Positions 1-5,870 of a DNA stretch of 5,870 nucleotides are shown here, in pieces. The DNA comes from Methylophaga sp. GTDB taxonomy: Bacteria; Pseudomonadota; Gammaproteobacteria; Nitrosococcales; Methylophagaceae. How positions within the stretch are numbered: position 1 is the first letter of the stretch; each line of letters opens with the position of its first letter. The stretch covers positions 1 through 5,870 of the forward strand of contig JABURN010000090.1 of NCBI GenBank assembly GCA_014762585.1, given 5' to 3'. A program made the position numbers and the translations under genes. The notes under the pieces were generated by a model. It had not been told where the DNA came from and did no database searches. It saw nothing but the letters and a program-made list of their open reading frames with translations.

Positions 1-2795
1 TTGGTCATCACGTTTTGCGGCGGGGTAAGCAGATAGGCATAGGCTCGGTGATGAGAACGACCCACGCGGCCACGGATCTGATACAACTGTGCCAGTCCCA
101 GTTTGTCGGCACGGTCGATAAAGATGGTGTTGGCGGTGGGCACGTCGATACCGGTTTCAATAATGGTTGTGCAGACCAGCACATTAAAGCGCTGGTGATA
201 GAAGTCGAGCATCACCTGCTCCAACTCACGTTCGCGCATCTGGCCATGGGCCACAGCGACTTTGGCTTCGGGCAGAATCGCTTCGACTTCGCGGGCGACG
301 CGATCGATATCCTCAACCTTGTTATGCAGGAAATACACCTGGCCACCACGCTTGATTTCACGCAGCATGCCTTCCCGGATCCGCTCACTGTCCCAGCCCA
401 TCACAAAGGTTTTAATCGCCAGTCGCCGTGCCGGTGCCGTGGCAATAATCGACAGGTCACGAATGCCGGAAATCGACATATTCAAAGTGCGTGGAATCGG
501 TGTGGCGGTCAGCGTCAATACATCAATCTGGGCACGGTATTTCTTGAGCTGTTCTTTCTGGGTGACGCCAAAACGATGTTCTTCATCCAGAATAAACAGG
601 CCCAGTCGTTTGGGTTCAATATCCTGCTGCAACAGTTTGTGGGTGCCAATCACGATATCGGCATGCCCCTCGCTGATGGCCGACTTCACCCGATCCAGTT
701 CTTTCTTGGAACGGAAGCGTGACAGAACCTCGACCCGCACCGGCCAGTCGGCAAAACGGTCTTTGAAGTTTTCATAATGCTGCTGGGCGAGCAGGGTGGT
801 TGGCACCAGAACCATGACCTGCTTACCCGAATGTACCGCGAGGAAGGCGGCGCGCATGGCCACTTCGGTTTTACCGAAACCGACATCACCGCAGACCAGT
901 CTGTCCATCGGATGTTCGGACAGCATATCCTTGATCACGGCATCAATGGCATCCTGCTGATCCGGCGTGGTTTCAAACGGGAAAGCAGCGGCAAAGGCAG
1001 CATAATCTTCCCCCGGCATTGCCATCGGGTTTTTCTTATTGGCGGCGCGGCGGGCATAGATATCAAGGAGTTCTGCTGCGACATCACGGGCTTTTTCAGC
1101 AGCACGCTTACGGGCTTTTTCCCACTGACCGGTGCCGAGTTTGTGCAGTGGGGCCAGTTCCGGCGCCGCACCTGAGTAGCGGCTGATCAAATCCAGTGAC
1201 GCGACGGGGACATACAGCTTGTCACCCTTGGCGTACTCCAGGGTCATGTATTCGGCGGTGACATCACCGACATCCAGCGTCTGCAGGCCGAGATAACGGC
1301 CGACACCATGGTCTTCATGCACCACGGCATCACCCACTGACAGCTCAGCGAGGTTACGGATGATGGCATCAGTGTCGCGCTTCTTGCGGCTGCGGCGACG
1401 GCGCTGCATGACCTGCTGCCCGAACAGCTGGGCTTCAGCGATGACGGCAATGCCGGTTTCAGGCAGAATCAGGCCCTGCTCCAGCGGCGCCACCGTCACC
1501 GCGAGTTTGTCGTCGCCTTCAATAAACTCATCCCAGTTTTTCACTGTTTTCAGCTGAATATCATGCTGACGCAGCATATCCAGCAGGGTTTCGCGACGAC
1601 CGGCGCTTTCGGCAGCAAACAGGATTCGGCCGTCAAAGCCCTCAATAAACTGCTCCAGAGCCTCGCAGGGTTTCTCCCGGCGTACATTCATCGTCAGCTG
1701 GGGTGGTGTGACACTGGCGTAATTGCTGTGACCGGCTTTATCTTCCTGCTCGAAACTCTGCAGGTGCAGGCGCTGATGCTGCTTGAAGCGACCAAACAGG
1801 TCTTCGACCGGCACAAATACCACCTGCGGTTCCAGCAAGGGCCTTTCCACATCCACACGGTGTTGGCGATAACGCTCGCTGACTTCCTGCCAGAAGCTGT
1901 CGGCACCGTGATGCGGATCGGCGACATTGACAATGAGGGTGTTGTCCGGCAGGTAATCCAGCAGGGTGCTGGTCTCTTCAAAAAACAAAGGCAGGTAATA
2001 TTCGATACCGCCGGGCAGGTTGCCTTCACTGACTTCGCGGTAGATAAAACTGCGCTGTGGATCACCTTCGAAATGGCGGCGGAACTGCTGACGGAAAAGC
2101 TGTATACCGTCTTCGGTCATCGGGAATTCGCGGGCCGGCAACAGGCGGATTTTATCGATGGTTTTGATAGAGCGCTGGGTTTCCGGGTCAAAAGTGCGCA
2201 GCGTATCGATTTCATCATCGAACAGATCGATACGGTAAGGGAGTCTGCTACCCATCGGGTACAGATCGATGATAGCGCCACGTACCGTAAATTCGCCGTG
2301 TTCCATCACCTGCGAAACATTACGGTAACCGGCCTTCTCCAGCCGCATGCGCCATTGTTCGATATCAAACTGATCGCCGGTTTCCAGCATCAGGGTGTTG
2401 CCTTCGAGGAAGCTGCGCGGGGCGATGCGTTGCATCAGGGTGGCAATCGGCACAAATAAAATACCCTGTTCGAAACCTGGCAACTGATGCAGGGTTTGCA
2501 GGCGCTCAGAGACAATATCCTGATGCGGTGAGAAGGTATCGTAGGGCAGGGTTTCCCAGTCCGGGAAATGCAGAATAGTGCGTTTGTTGTCACCCAGATA
2601 AAATCTGGCTTCGGTTTCCAGCCGGTGTGCCGTTGCCATGTCATCGGTCACGACGAGCAGCGGACCTTCATGCTGCTGTGCGGCTTTAGCCAGTAATAAA
2701 CCCTGTGCGCTGCCATAGAGTTGACCGGCATACAATGCGTTCTTATTGTTGGCGGGAAGCTTGGGGTTGAGCAGTGTGTTTTGGGTTTTGGCCAC
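1..2795 (-). CDS. mfd: Transcription-repair coupling factor Mfd (3' end cut by the window)
   Basis: Mfd is a cytoplasmic DNA translocase that binds RNA polymerase stalled at lesions, pushes it off and recruits UvrA(B) for transcription-coupled excision repair. The minus frame is open for 931 codons from a GTG at 2795 to the left edge; the family is about 1150 residues, so roughly 220 C-terminal residues (rest of the translocase and the autoinhibitory D7 domain) lie outside. Seen in order: UvrB-like N-terminal module without a Walker A motif, with DWETLPYD at about 79-86 and RGAIIDLYP at about 172-180; RNA-polymerase-interacting Tudor-like domain with HGVGRY at 496-501; linker helix from about W558; Walker A GDVGFGKT at 636-643 (K642); DEEH at 737-740; TATPIPRT at 763-770; helicase motif [10 protein letters not shown] at 906-913. 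Start choice: GTG 2795 gives an N-terminus about 7 residues longer than E. coli Mfd, but no clear Shine-Dalgarno precedes it. The frame stays open up to the stop at 2880-2882, so GTG 2864 is possible. Identity is certain; the start is not. Confidence 0.97.
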   Translation of the reverse strand, partial: MAKTQNTLLNPKLPANNKNALYAGQLYGSAQGLLLAKAAQQHEGPLLVVTDDMATAHRLETEARFYLGDNKRTILHFPDWETLPYDTFSPHQDIVSERLQTLHQLPGFEQGILFVPIATLMQRIAPRSFLEGNTLMLETGDQFDIEQWRMRLEKAGYRNVSQVMEHGEFTVRGAIIDLYPMGSRLPYRIDLFDDEIDTLRTFDPETQRSIKTIDKIRLLPAREFPMTEDGIQLFRQQFRRHFEGDPQRSFIYREVSEGNLPGGIEYYLPLFFEETSTLLDYLPDNTLIVNVADPHHGADSFWQEVSERYRQHRVDVERPLLEPQVVFVPVEDLFGRFKQHQRLHLQSFEQEDKAGHSNYASVTPPQLTMNVRREKPCEALEQFIEGFDGRILFAAESAGRRETLLDMLRQHDIQLKTVKNWDEFIEGDDKLAVTVAPLEQGLILPETGIAVIAEAQLFGQQVMQRRRRSRKKRDTDAIIRNLAELSVGDAVVHEDHGVGRYLGLQTLDVGDVTAEYMTLEYAKGDKLYVPVASLDLISRYSGAAPELAPLHKLGTGQWEKARKRAAEKARDVAAELLDIYARRAANKKNPMAMPGEDYAAFAAAFPFETTPDQQDAIDAVIKDMLSEHPMDRLVCGDVGFGKTEVAMRAAFLAVHSGKQVMVLVPTTLLAQQHYENFKDRFADWPVRVEVLSRFRSKKELDRVKSAISEGHADIVIGTHKLLQQDIEPKRLGLFILDEEHRFGVTQKEQLKKYRAQIDVLTLTATPIPRTLNMSISGIRDLSIIATAPARRLAIKTFVMGWDSERIREGMLREIKRGGQVYFLHNKVEDIDRVAREVEAILPEAKVAVAHGQMRERELEQVMLDFYHQRFNVLVCTTIIETGIDVPTANTIFIDRADKLGLAQLYQIRGRVGRSHHRAYAYLLTPPQNVMT

Positions 2796-3063
2796 GATGA
2801 TCAGGTGTCGGGTAAAGCGCTTATTTTCACATAAACTCGGGTCTCTGTTTAGCGCTGATTTCACAGGATGAGACGATGATTATTTTCCGTTTCTCGCTTT
2901 GATGCTTGTCAGCAGCGGGAAATCAGGGCACATTAGTCCCTGCATTTTGTGGGGTTGATTGCCACTGATAGAGCCTTGCCGGACAGCAGCTGGAACCCAA
3001 CAATTAAAAGTCAGCTGATAAGCCCCAAGCAGAATCCGGCAGGGAAGCGAGAGAGAGACTATA
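2796..3063. other. Divergent intergenic region between mfd and the small membrane protein gene
   Basis: These 268 bases separate two divergent transcription units and must hold promoters for both. No strong sigma-70 promoter is visible on either strand. The best plus-strand candidate is TTGCCG (2976-2981) with a 17-base spacer to AACAAT (2999-3004), which is only 4/6 plus 4/6. On the minus strand nothing better than partial matches was found. Two CAGCTG palindromes (2987-2992 and 3012-3017) lie 19 bases apart. An 84-codon minus-strand frame (3134-2880) crosses the region but has no recognisable protein character and overlaps the small gene, so I do not call it. I see no LexA-type operator (CTGT-N8-ACAG), although both mfd and uvrC are repair genes. 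No RNA gene or repeat is evident. Confidence 0.5.
3049..3058 (+). promoter_or_regulatory. GA-repeat ribosome binding site of the small membrane protein gene
   Basis: Five GA dinucleotides in a row end five bases before the ATG at 3064. The GAGAG core can pair partly with the anti-Shine-Dalgarno of 16S rRNA at usable spacing, and a second purine block, AGGGAAG, lies at 3041-3047, somewhat far upstream. This supports the ATG at 3064 as a translated start. It is a weaker match than a canonical AGGAGG. Confidence 0.45.
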
Positions 3064-3273
3064 ATGAAAAGAATAGAAAACGTTGTATTGCTGAAAGTGA
3101 TTGGCAGCTGCGAACTCATTGCTGCTTTAGCCATGTTCTACTTTTTTTATGAAGATGTGCCGGCGTTGATTGGCGGTGTGATTCTGCTGGGCTTGTCAGC
3201 AAACAGTTTTTTTCAGGCGCACAAATGTTATCAGCGCCAGTATTCACCTAAAAAAAACGAAGCGAAGCATTAA
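3064..3273 (+). CDS. Small two-helix membrane protein of unknown function
   Basis: This is a 69-residue protein that I do not recognise. It has a short basic N-terminus (MKRIEN), a hydrophobic segment at about 8-29 rich in L, I, A and F, a short acidic turn (EDVP, about 30-33), a second hydrophobic segment at about 34-52 with several glycines, and a hydrophilic, strongly basic tail (about 53-69: K, R, Q, H). By the positive-inside rule both ends would be cytoplasmic with a tiny periplasmic turn. There is no signal peptidase site, lipobox or enzymatic motif. It ends 9 bases before uvrC on the same strand and so is probably co-transcribed and perhaps translationally coupled with it. In E. coli and Pseudomonas the position before uvrC belongs to uvrY/gacA, to which this protein has no resemblance. 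That it is a real gene is likely from the GA-rich ribosome binding site, the coherent two-helix topology and the tight spacing. No function can be assigned. Confidence 0.72.
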   Translation: MKRIENVVLLKVIGSCELIAALAMFYFFYEDVPALIGGVILLGLSANSFFQAHKCYQRQYSPKKNEAKH

Positions 3274-3282
3274 CGACAATTT

Positions 3283-5124
3283 ATGGCTGAAGCCAATGCA
3301 TCACATGCAGAGGCGGGGTTTGATTCAGCCGCATTTCTGAAAAACCTGACCAGCCGTCCCGGTGTCTATCGCATGCTTGATGACACCGGGACGGTCATTT
3401 ATGTCGGTAAAGCCAAAAACCTGAAAAAGCGGGTCTCCAGCTACTTCAGGAAAACCGGTCTCACTGCCAAGACACAGGTCATGGTGGCCCAGATTGCGGC
3501 CATTGAAACCACCGTCACCCATACCGAGAATGAGGCACTGATCCTTGAGAATAATCTGATCAAGGAGCTGATGCCGCGTTATAACATTCTGCTGCGTGAC
3601 GATAAGAGCTATCCCTATCTGTTTATTTCCGGTGACAGTTTTCCGAGGTTAAGCCTGCATCGTGGTGCTAAACGTAAGGTAGGCAAATATTTCGGCCCTT
3701 ATCCCAGTGCCGGTGCGGTGCGTGAGAGCCTGAACCTGTTGCAGAAGCTGTTTCCGGTCCGTCAATGTGAAGACAGCTATTATCACAACCGATCACGCCC
3801 CTGTCTGCAGTATCAGATTAAGCGCTGCACAGCGCCCTGCGTTGGTTATATCTCAGAACAGGATTACAAAAAAGATGTGGAACACACCATCATGTTCCTT
3901 GAAGGCAAAAACCAGCAGGTGATGGATGATCTGAGCCGCGATATGGAAGCGGCTTCCCAGCGGCTCGATTTTGAGCAGGCCGCAGCGATTCGCGACAAGA
4001 TTGTTGCATTGCGGCGGATTCAGGAGCGTCAGTATGTCAGCTCGGCCCAGGGTGAGTTTGATGTGCTTGCTGCCATTGTTCGTGATGGCATGGCGGTGGT
4101 CGAAGTCTGCTTTATCCGTGGTGGCCGAAATCTTGGCAGCAAAAGTTTCTTCCCCAAGGGCTCTGCCGACAGTTCACCGGAAGAGCTGCTGGAAGCATTC
4201 ATTCCACAGTATTACCTGGGTAAAAATGTGCCCGCCGAAGTCCTGCTCAGTCATCAACCCGCTGATATGACCCTGCTGGAAGAAGTGCTGCATAGCGACT
4301 CCGGCCATAAAGTCAGCCTGCGTCTGCCCAAGCGCGGCCAGGGTGTCCGCTGGATGCGAATGGCAATGACCAATGCCGATATCAGCCTGACCCATCGCCT
4401 GAGCAGTCGCTCCAACCTGCTGCAGCGCTTTGAAGCCTTGCAGGACGCGCTGGATCTGGAAGAACTGCCCAAACGGATTGAATGCTTTGATATCAGTCAT
4501 ACCCGTGGTGAGAAAACCGTGGCGTCTTGTGTGGTCTTTGGACTGGAGGGAGCGATTAAGGCTGACTACCGCAAATTCAATATTGAAGGCATTACCGGCG
4601 GGGATGACTATGCGGCCATGAACCAGGCATTGAGTCGTCGTTTCACCCGCTTGCAGAAAGGTGAGGGCAAGCGACCCGATTTATTGTTGATTGATGGTGG
4701 TAAAGGTCAGATTAAGGAAGCCAGAGAGGTGCTGGCGGAACTGAATTTATCTGACCTGCCGATTCTCGGTATTGCCAAAGGTCCGGAACGTCGGCCCGGG
4801 GAAGAGACCCTGTTTCTGGTCGGTCGTGATGGCGAGGTGACACTGCCTGCTGATTCGCCGGCGCTGCATTTGCTGCAGCAGGTCAGAGATGAGGCGCATC
4901 GTTTTGCGATTACCGGTCATCGTCAGCGTCGCGCCAAGGCCAGGAAAACCTCAACGCTGGAGCAGATTGAAGGGCTGGGACCCAAGCGCAGGCAGAAACT
5001 GCTGCAACAGTTTGGCGGACTGCAGGAAGTGCAGCGGGCCGGGGTGGAAGATCTCAGCAAAGTGGATGGTATCAGCCAGTCTCTGGCACAGAAAATTTAC
5101 GATGTTTTCCATGGTGCTGAGTAG
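3283..5124 (+). CDS. uvrC: Excinuclease ABC subunit UvrC
   Basis: UvrC joins the UvrB-DNA pre-incision complex and makes both cuts of nucleotide excision repair, 3' with its N-terminal and 5' with its C-terminal nuclease. The 613 residues match the family (E. coli 610). Domains seen: GIY-YIG nuclease about 25-102, with GVY at 27-29, IYVGK at 39-43, R50, Y54, the metal-binding E89 and N101; a four-cysteine cluster C162, C174, C182, C186 with the same spacing as the Fe-S ligands of E. coli UvrC; a UVR domain that binds UvrB, about 215-250; an RNase H-like nuclease with D403 (in ECFDISHT), D442 (in GDDYAAMN), D471 (in LIDGGKGQ) and H539; and tandem helix-hairpin-helix motifs about 560-610 (GLGPKRR, then DGISQSLA). 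All key residues are intact. ATG 3283 is the only in-frame start before conserved sequence and gives about 8 extra residues relative to E. coli. The upstream Shine-Dalgarno is poor, so coupling to the small gene ending 9 bases earlier is plausible. Confidence 0.98.
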   Translation: MAEANASHAEAGFDSAAFLKNLTSRPGVYRMLDDTGTVIYVGKAKNLKKRVSSYFRKTGLTAKTQVMVAQIAAIETTVTHTENEALILENNLIKELMPRYNILLRDDKSYPYLFISGDSFPRLSLHRGAKRKVGKYFGPYPSAGAVRESLNLLQKLFPVRQCEDSYYHNRSRPCLQYQIKRCTAPCVGYISEQDYKKDVEHTIMFLEGKNQQVMDDLSRDMEAASQRLDFEQAAAIRDKIVALRRIQERQYVSSAQGEFDVLAAIVRDGMAVVEVCFIRGGRNLGSKSFFPKGSADSSPEELLEAFIPQYYLGKNVPAEVLLSHQPADMTLLEEVLHSDSGHKVSLRLPKRGQGVRWMRMAMTNADISLTHRLSSRSNLLQRFEALQDALDLEELPKRIECFDISHTRGEKTVASCVVFGLEGAIKADYRKFNIEGITGGDDYAAMNQALSRRFTRLQKGEGKRPDLLLIDGGKGQIKEAREVLAELNLSDLPILGIAKGPERRPGEETLFLVGRDGEVTLPADSPALHLLQQVRDEAHRFAITGHRQRRAKARKTSTLEQIEGLGPKRRQKLLQQFGGLQEVQRAGVEDLSKVDGISQSLAQKIYDVFHGAE

Positions 5125-5223
5125 CGCCTGCCATGAGCTGAAACTCAGATTTTGCTAGCCCGTTCTGTTTATATAAACGCTTAGTGCTAAGATAAGCACG
5201 ATTTTGAATAATTAGTGAAAACC
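5125..5223 (+). promoter_or_regulatory. uvrC-pgsA spacer with an AT-rich palindrome and overlapping inverted repeats
   Basis: This 99-base gap is more AT-rich than its flanks. It holds a perfect 12-base palindrome GTTTATATAAAC (5167-5178), directly followed by CTTAG-TG-CTAAG (5180-5191), which overlaps GTGCT-6-AGCAC (5184-5199). The last two pairings exclude each other. A weak promoter could use TTGCTA (5152-5157) with the TATA-like centre of the palindrome, but the spacing is poor (14 bases to TATAAA). The elements lie 25 to 57 bases before the pgsA ATG, where an operator or a 5' leader structure would act. I recognise no named regulator site, and the functional reading is inference. Confidence 0.35.
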
Positions 5224-5781
5224 ATGCTGAATTTGCCCAATATCCTGAGTTTACTCCGCATCATCCTGATTCCGGTGCTGGTGCTGCTGTATTTCCTGCC
5301 ACTTGAGTCAGCAAGTATCTGGGCAACCGTGGTGTTTGTGGTCGCTGCGGTGACTGACTGGCTGGATGGCTATCTTGCCCGGAAATGGGATCAGACTTCT
5401 CCCTTCGGCGCCTTTATCGATCCGGTTGCAGATAAGCTGATCGTGGTGGTGGCTCTGGTCATGATTCTCTTCAAATCGCCGGTCTGGTATGTGCTGATTC
5501 CGGTGATTCTCATCATCGCCAGAGAGCTGACTGTCTCCGCATTGCGCGAGTGGATGGCCGAGTTGGGGCAGCGTAATGTGGTCAAGGTATCGAAGATGGG
5601 AAAATGGAAAACGACCTTCCAGATGGTGGCTATCGGCTGCCTGATTTTCTATAAACCCTTATTCGGATTGCCAATTTTTGAAGTCGGTGTGGTACTGCTT
5701 TATCTGGCGGCCTGGCTGACTTTACAGTCGATGTGGAATTATTTGCGAGCCGCGCTGCCTTTGTTACTGAATAAGGGTTGA
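5224..5781 (+). CDS. pgsA: CDP-diacylglycerol--glycerol-3-phosphate 3-phosphatidyltransferase (phosphatidylglycerophosphate synthase)
   Basis: PgsA is an inner-membrane enzyme that joins CDP-diacylglycerol and glycerol-3-phosphate to give phosphatidylglycerophosphate and CMP, the committed step toward phosphatidylglycerol and cardiolipin. The 185 residues carry the complete CDP-alcohol phosphatidyltransferase signature D-x2-D-G-x2-A-R-x8-G-x3-D-x3-D: D45, D48, G49, A52, R53, G62, D66 and D70 (DWLDGYLAR, then FGAFIDPVAD). The family-typical ALREWMAELG stretch is at about 106-115. Hydrophobic helices fall at about 5-25, 31-44, 72-98, 130-145 and 150-172. ATG 5224 gives an N-terminus (MLNLPNILSLLR) that aligns with E. 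coli (MQFNIPTLLTLFR). An in-frame GTG at 5215 would add three residues, and neither start has a clear Shine-Dalgarno. The gene follows uvrC by about 100 bases, as in E. coli and Pseudomonas. Its TGA lies inside the -35 box of the tRNA promoter, with no terminator between. Confidence 0.97.
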   Translation: MLNLPNILSLLRIILIPVLVLLYFLPLESASIWATVVFVVAAVTDWLDGYLARKWDQTSPFGAFIDPVADKLIVVVALVMILFKSPVWYVLIPVILIIARELTVSALREWMAELGQRNVVKVSKMGKWKTTFQMVAIGCLIFYKPLFGLPIFEVGVVLLYLAAWLTLQSMWNYLRAALPLLLNKG

Positions 5782-5805
5782 CATAAAAATTTAAGCTCCT
5801 ATAAT
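5778..5805 (+). promoter_or_regulatory. Consensus sigma-70 promoter for tRNA-Gly
   Basis: TTGACA at 5778-5783 and TATAAT at 5800-5805, both 6/6 to consensus, are separated by 16 bases of AT-rich DNA. Initiation about 7 bases downstream (near 5812) would leave a leader of only about 8 bases before the tRNA at 5820, to be removed by RNase P. The bases after the -10 (GCTCCAC) are GC-rich, the type of discriminator seen at stringently controlled stable-RNA promoters; that control is inference. The -35 box contains the pgsA stop codon TGA (5779-5781), so tRNA transcription starts independently of, and in addition to, any read-through from pgsA. Confidence 0.9.
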
Positions 5806-5819
5806 GCTCCACTTCCTCA

Positions 5820-5870
5820 GCGGGAATAGCTCAGTTGGTAGAGCACAACCTTGCCAAGGTTGGGGTCGCG
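5820..5870 (+). tRNA. glyW: tRNA-Gly(GCC), 3' part cut by the window
   Basis: The first 51 bases of a 76-base tRNA are present. Acceptor 5' strand GCGGGAA (5820-5826), D stem GCTC (5829-5832) pairing with GAGC (5841-5844), anticodon stem CAACC (5846-5850) pairing with GGTTG (5858-5862), loop TTGCCAA with anticodon GCC at 5853-5855, variable loop GGGTC (5863-5867), and the first three bases of the T stem. Compared with E. coli glyW as remembered, the visible part differs only by one compensated pair in the anticodon stem (A-U in place of G-C). It reads GGC and GGU glycine codons. In E. coli and Pseudomonas the next genes are tRNA-Cys and tRNA-Leu, so a tRNA operon probably continues beyond the edge. 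Confidence 0.97.

Noticed and set aside
15..722. Plus-strand open frame of 235 codons
   Set aside because: It is antisense to the mfd helicase motifs and has no recognisable domains; it is a shadow frame.
1563..2459. Plus-strand open frame of 298 codons
   Set aside because: It lies wholly antisense to the conserved UvrB-like and middle parts of mfd. Its translation shows no family signature, and long antisense frames are expected opposite a coding gene of this composition.
2796..3063. SOS (LexA) operator that might co-regulate mfd and uvrC
   Set aside because: I looked for CTGT-N8-ACAG or a close variant and saw none on either strand.
3060..3065. Perfect TATAAT overlapping the start codon of the small membrane protein gene
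   Set aside because: No -35-like hexamer lies at a 16-18 base spacing (CGGCAG at 17) and there is no TGn extension. It most likely arises by chance from TATA next to ATG.
2880..3134. Minus-strand 84-codon frame in the mfd upstream region
   Set aside because: It overlaps the better-supported small membrane protein gene on the other strand, has no family resemblance, and its composition looks like translated non-coding DNA.
5134..5154. Possible terminator after uvrC: TGAG-6-CTCA followed by GATTTT
   Set aside because: The stem has only four pairs and the T run is short, so it is too weak to call an intrinsic terminator.

Overview
The window is ordinary chromosomal DNA from a gammaproteobacterium of moderate GC content. 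Three things point there: the order uvrC - pgsA - tRNA-Gly(GCC), the same order as E. coli uvrC-pgsA-glyW and the corresponding Pseudomonas locus; close protein similarity to E. coli-type Mfd, UvrC and PgsA; and a tRNA-Gly that differs from remembered E. coli glyW, over the visible part, only by one compensated base pair in the anticodon stem. A marine Oceanospirillales or Pseudomonadales-like lineage would fit, but that is inference.

Layout: positions 1 to about 2795 are the minus-strand gene mfd, the transcription-repair coupling factor. It is cut by the left edge, so the last roughly 220 codons are missing. A 268-base divergent intergenic region follows. On the plus strand come a 69-residue, two-helix membrane protein of unknown function (3064-3273), uvrC (3283-5124, complete), a 99-base gap with short palindromes, pgsA (about 5224-5781, complete), and a consensus promoter that fires into a tRNA-Gly gene cut by the right edge (5820-5870).

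How the genes relate: Mfd removes RNA polymerase stalled at lesions and recruits UvrA(B). UvrC then makes both incisions of nucleotide excision repair. Two components of the same pathway therefore sit divergently within about 500 bases of each other. PgsA belongs to membrane phospholipid synthesis and is next to uvrC by old conserved gene order, not by function. The response regulator (uvrY/gacA) that precedes uvrC in E. coli and Pseudomonas is absent here. Its place is taken by the small membrane protein and the divergent mfd.

I see no mobile element, CRISPR array, phage gene or clearly new system. The items most worth a second look are the small membrane protein 9 bases upstream of uvrC, the mfd/uvrC neighbourhood, and the overlap of the tRNA promoter with the pgsA stop codon.
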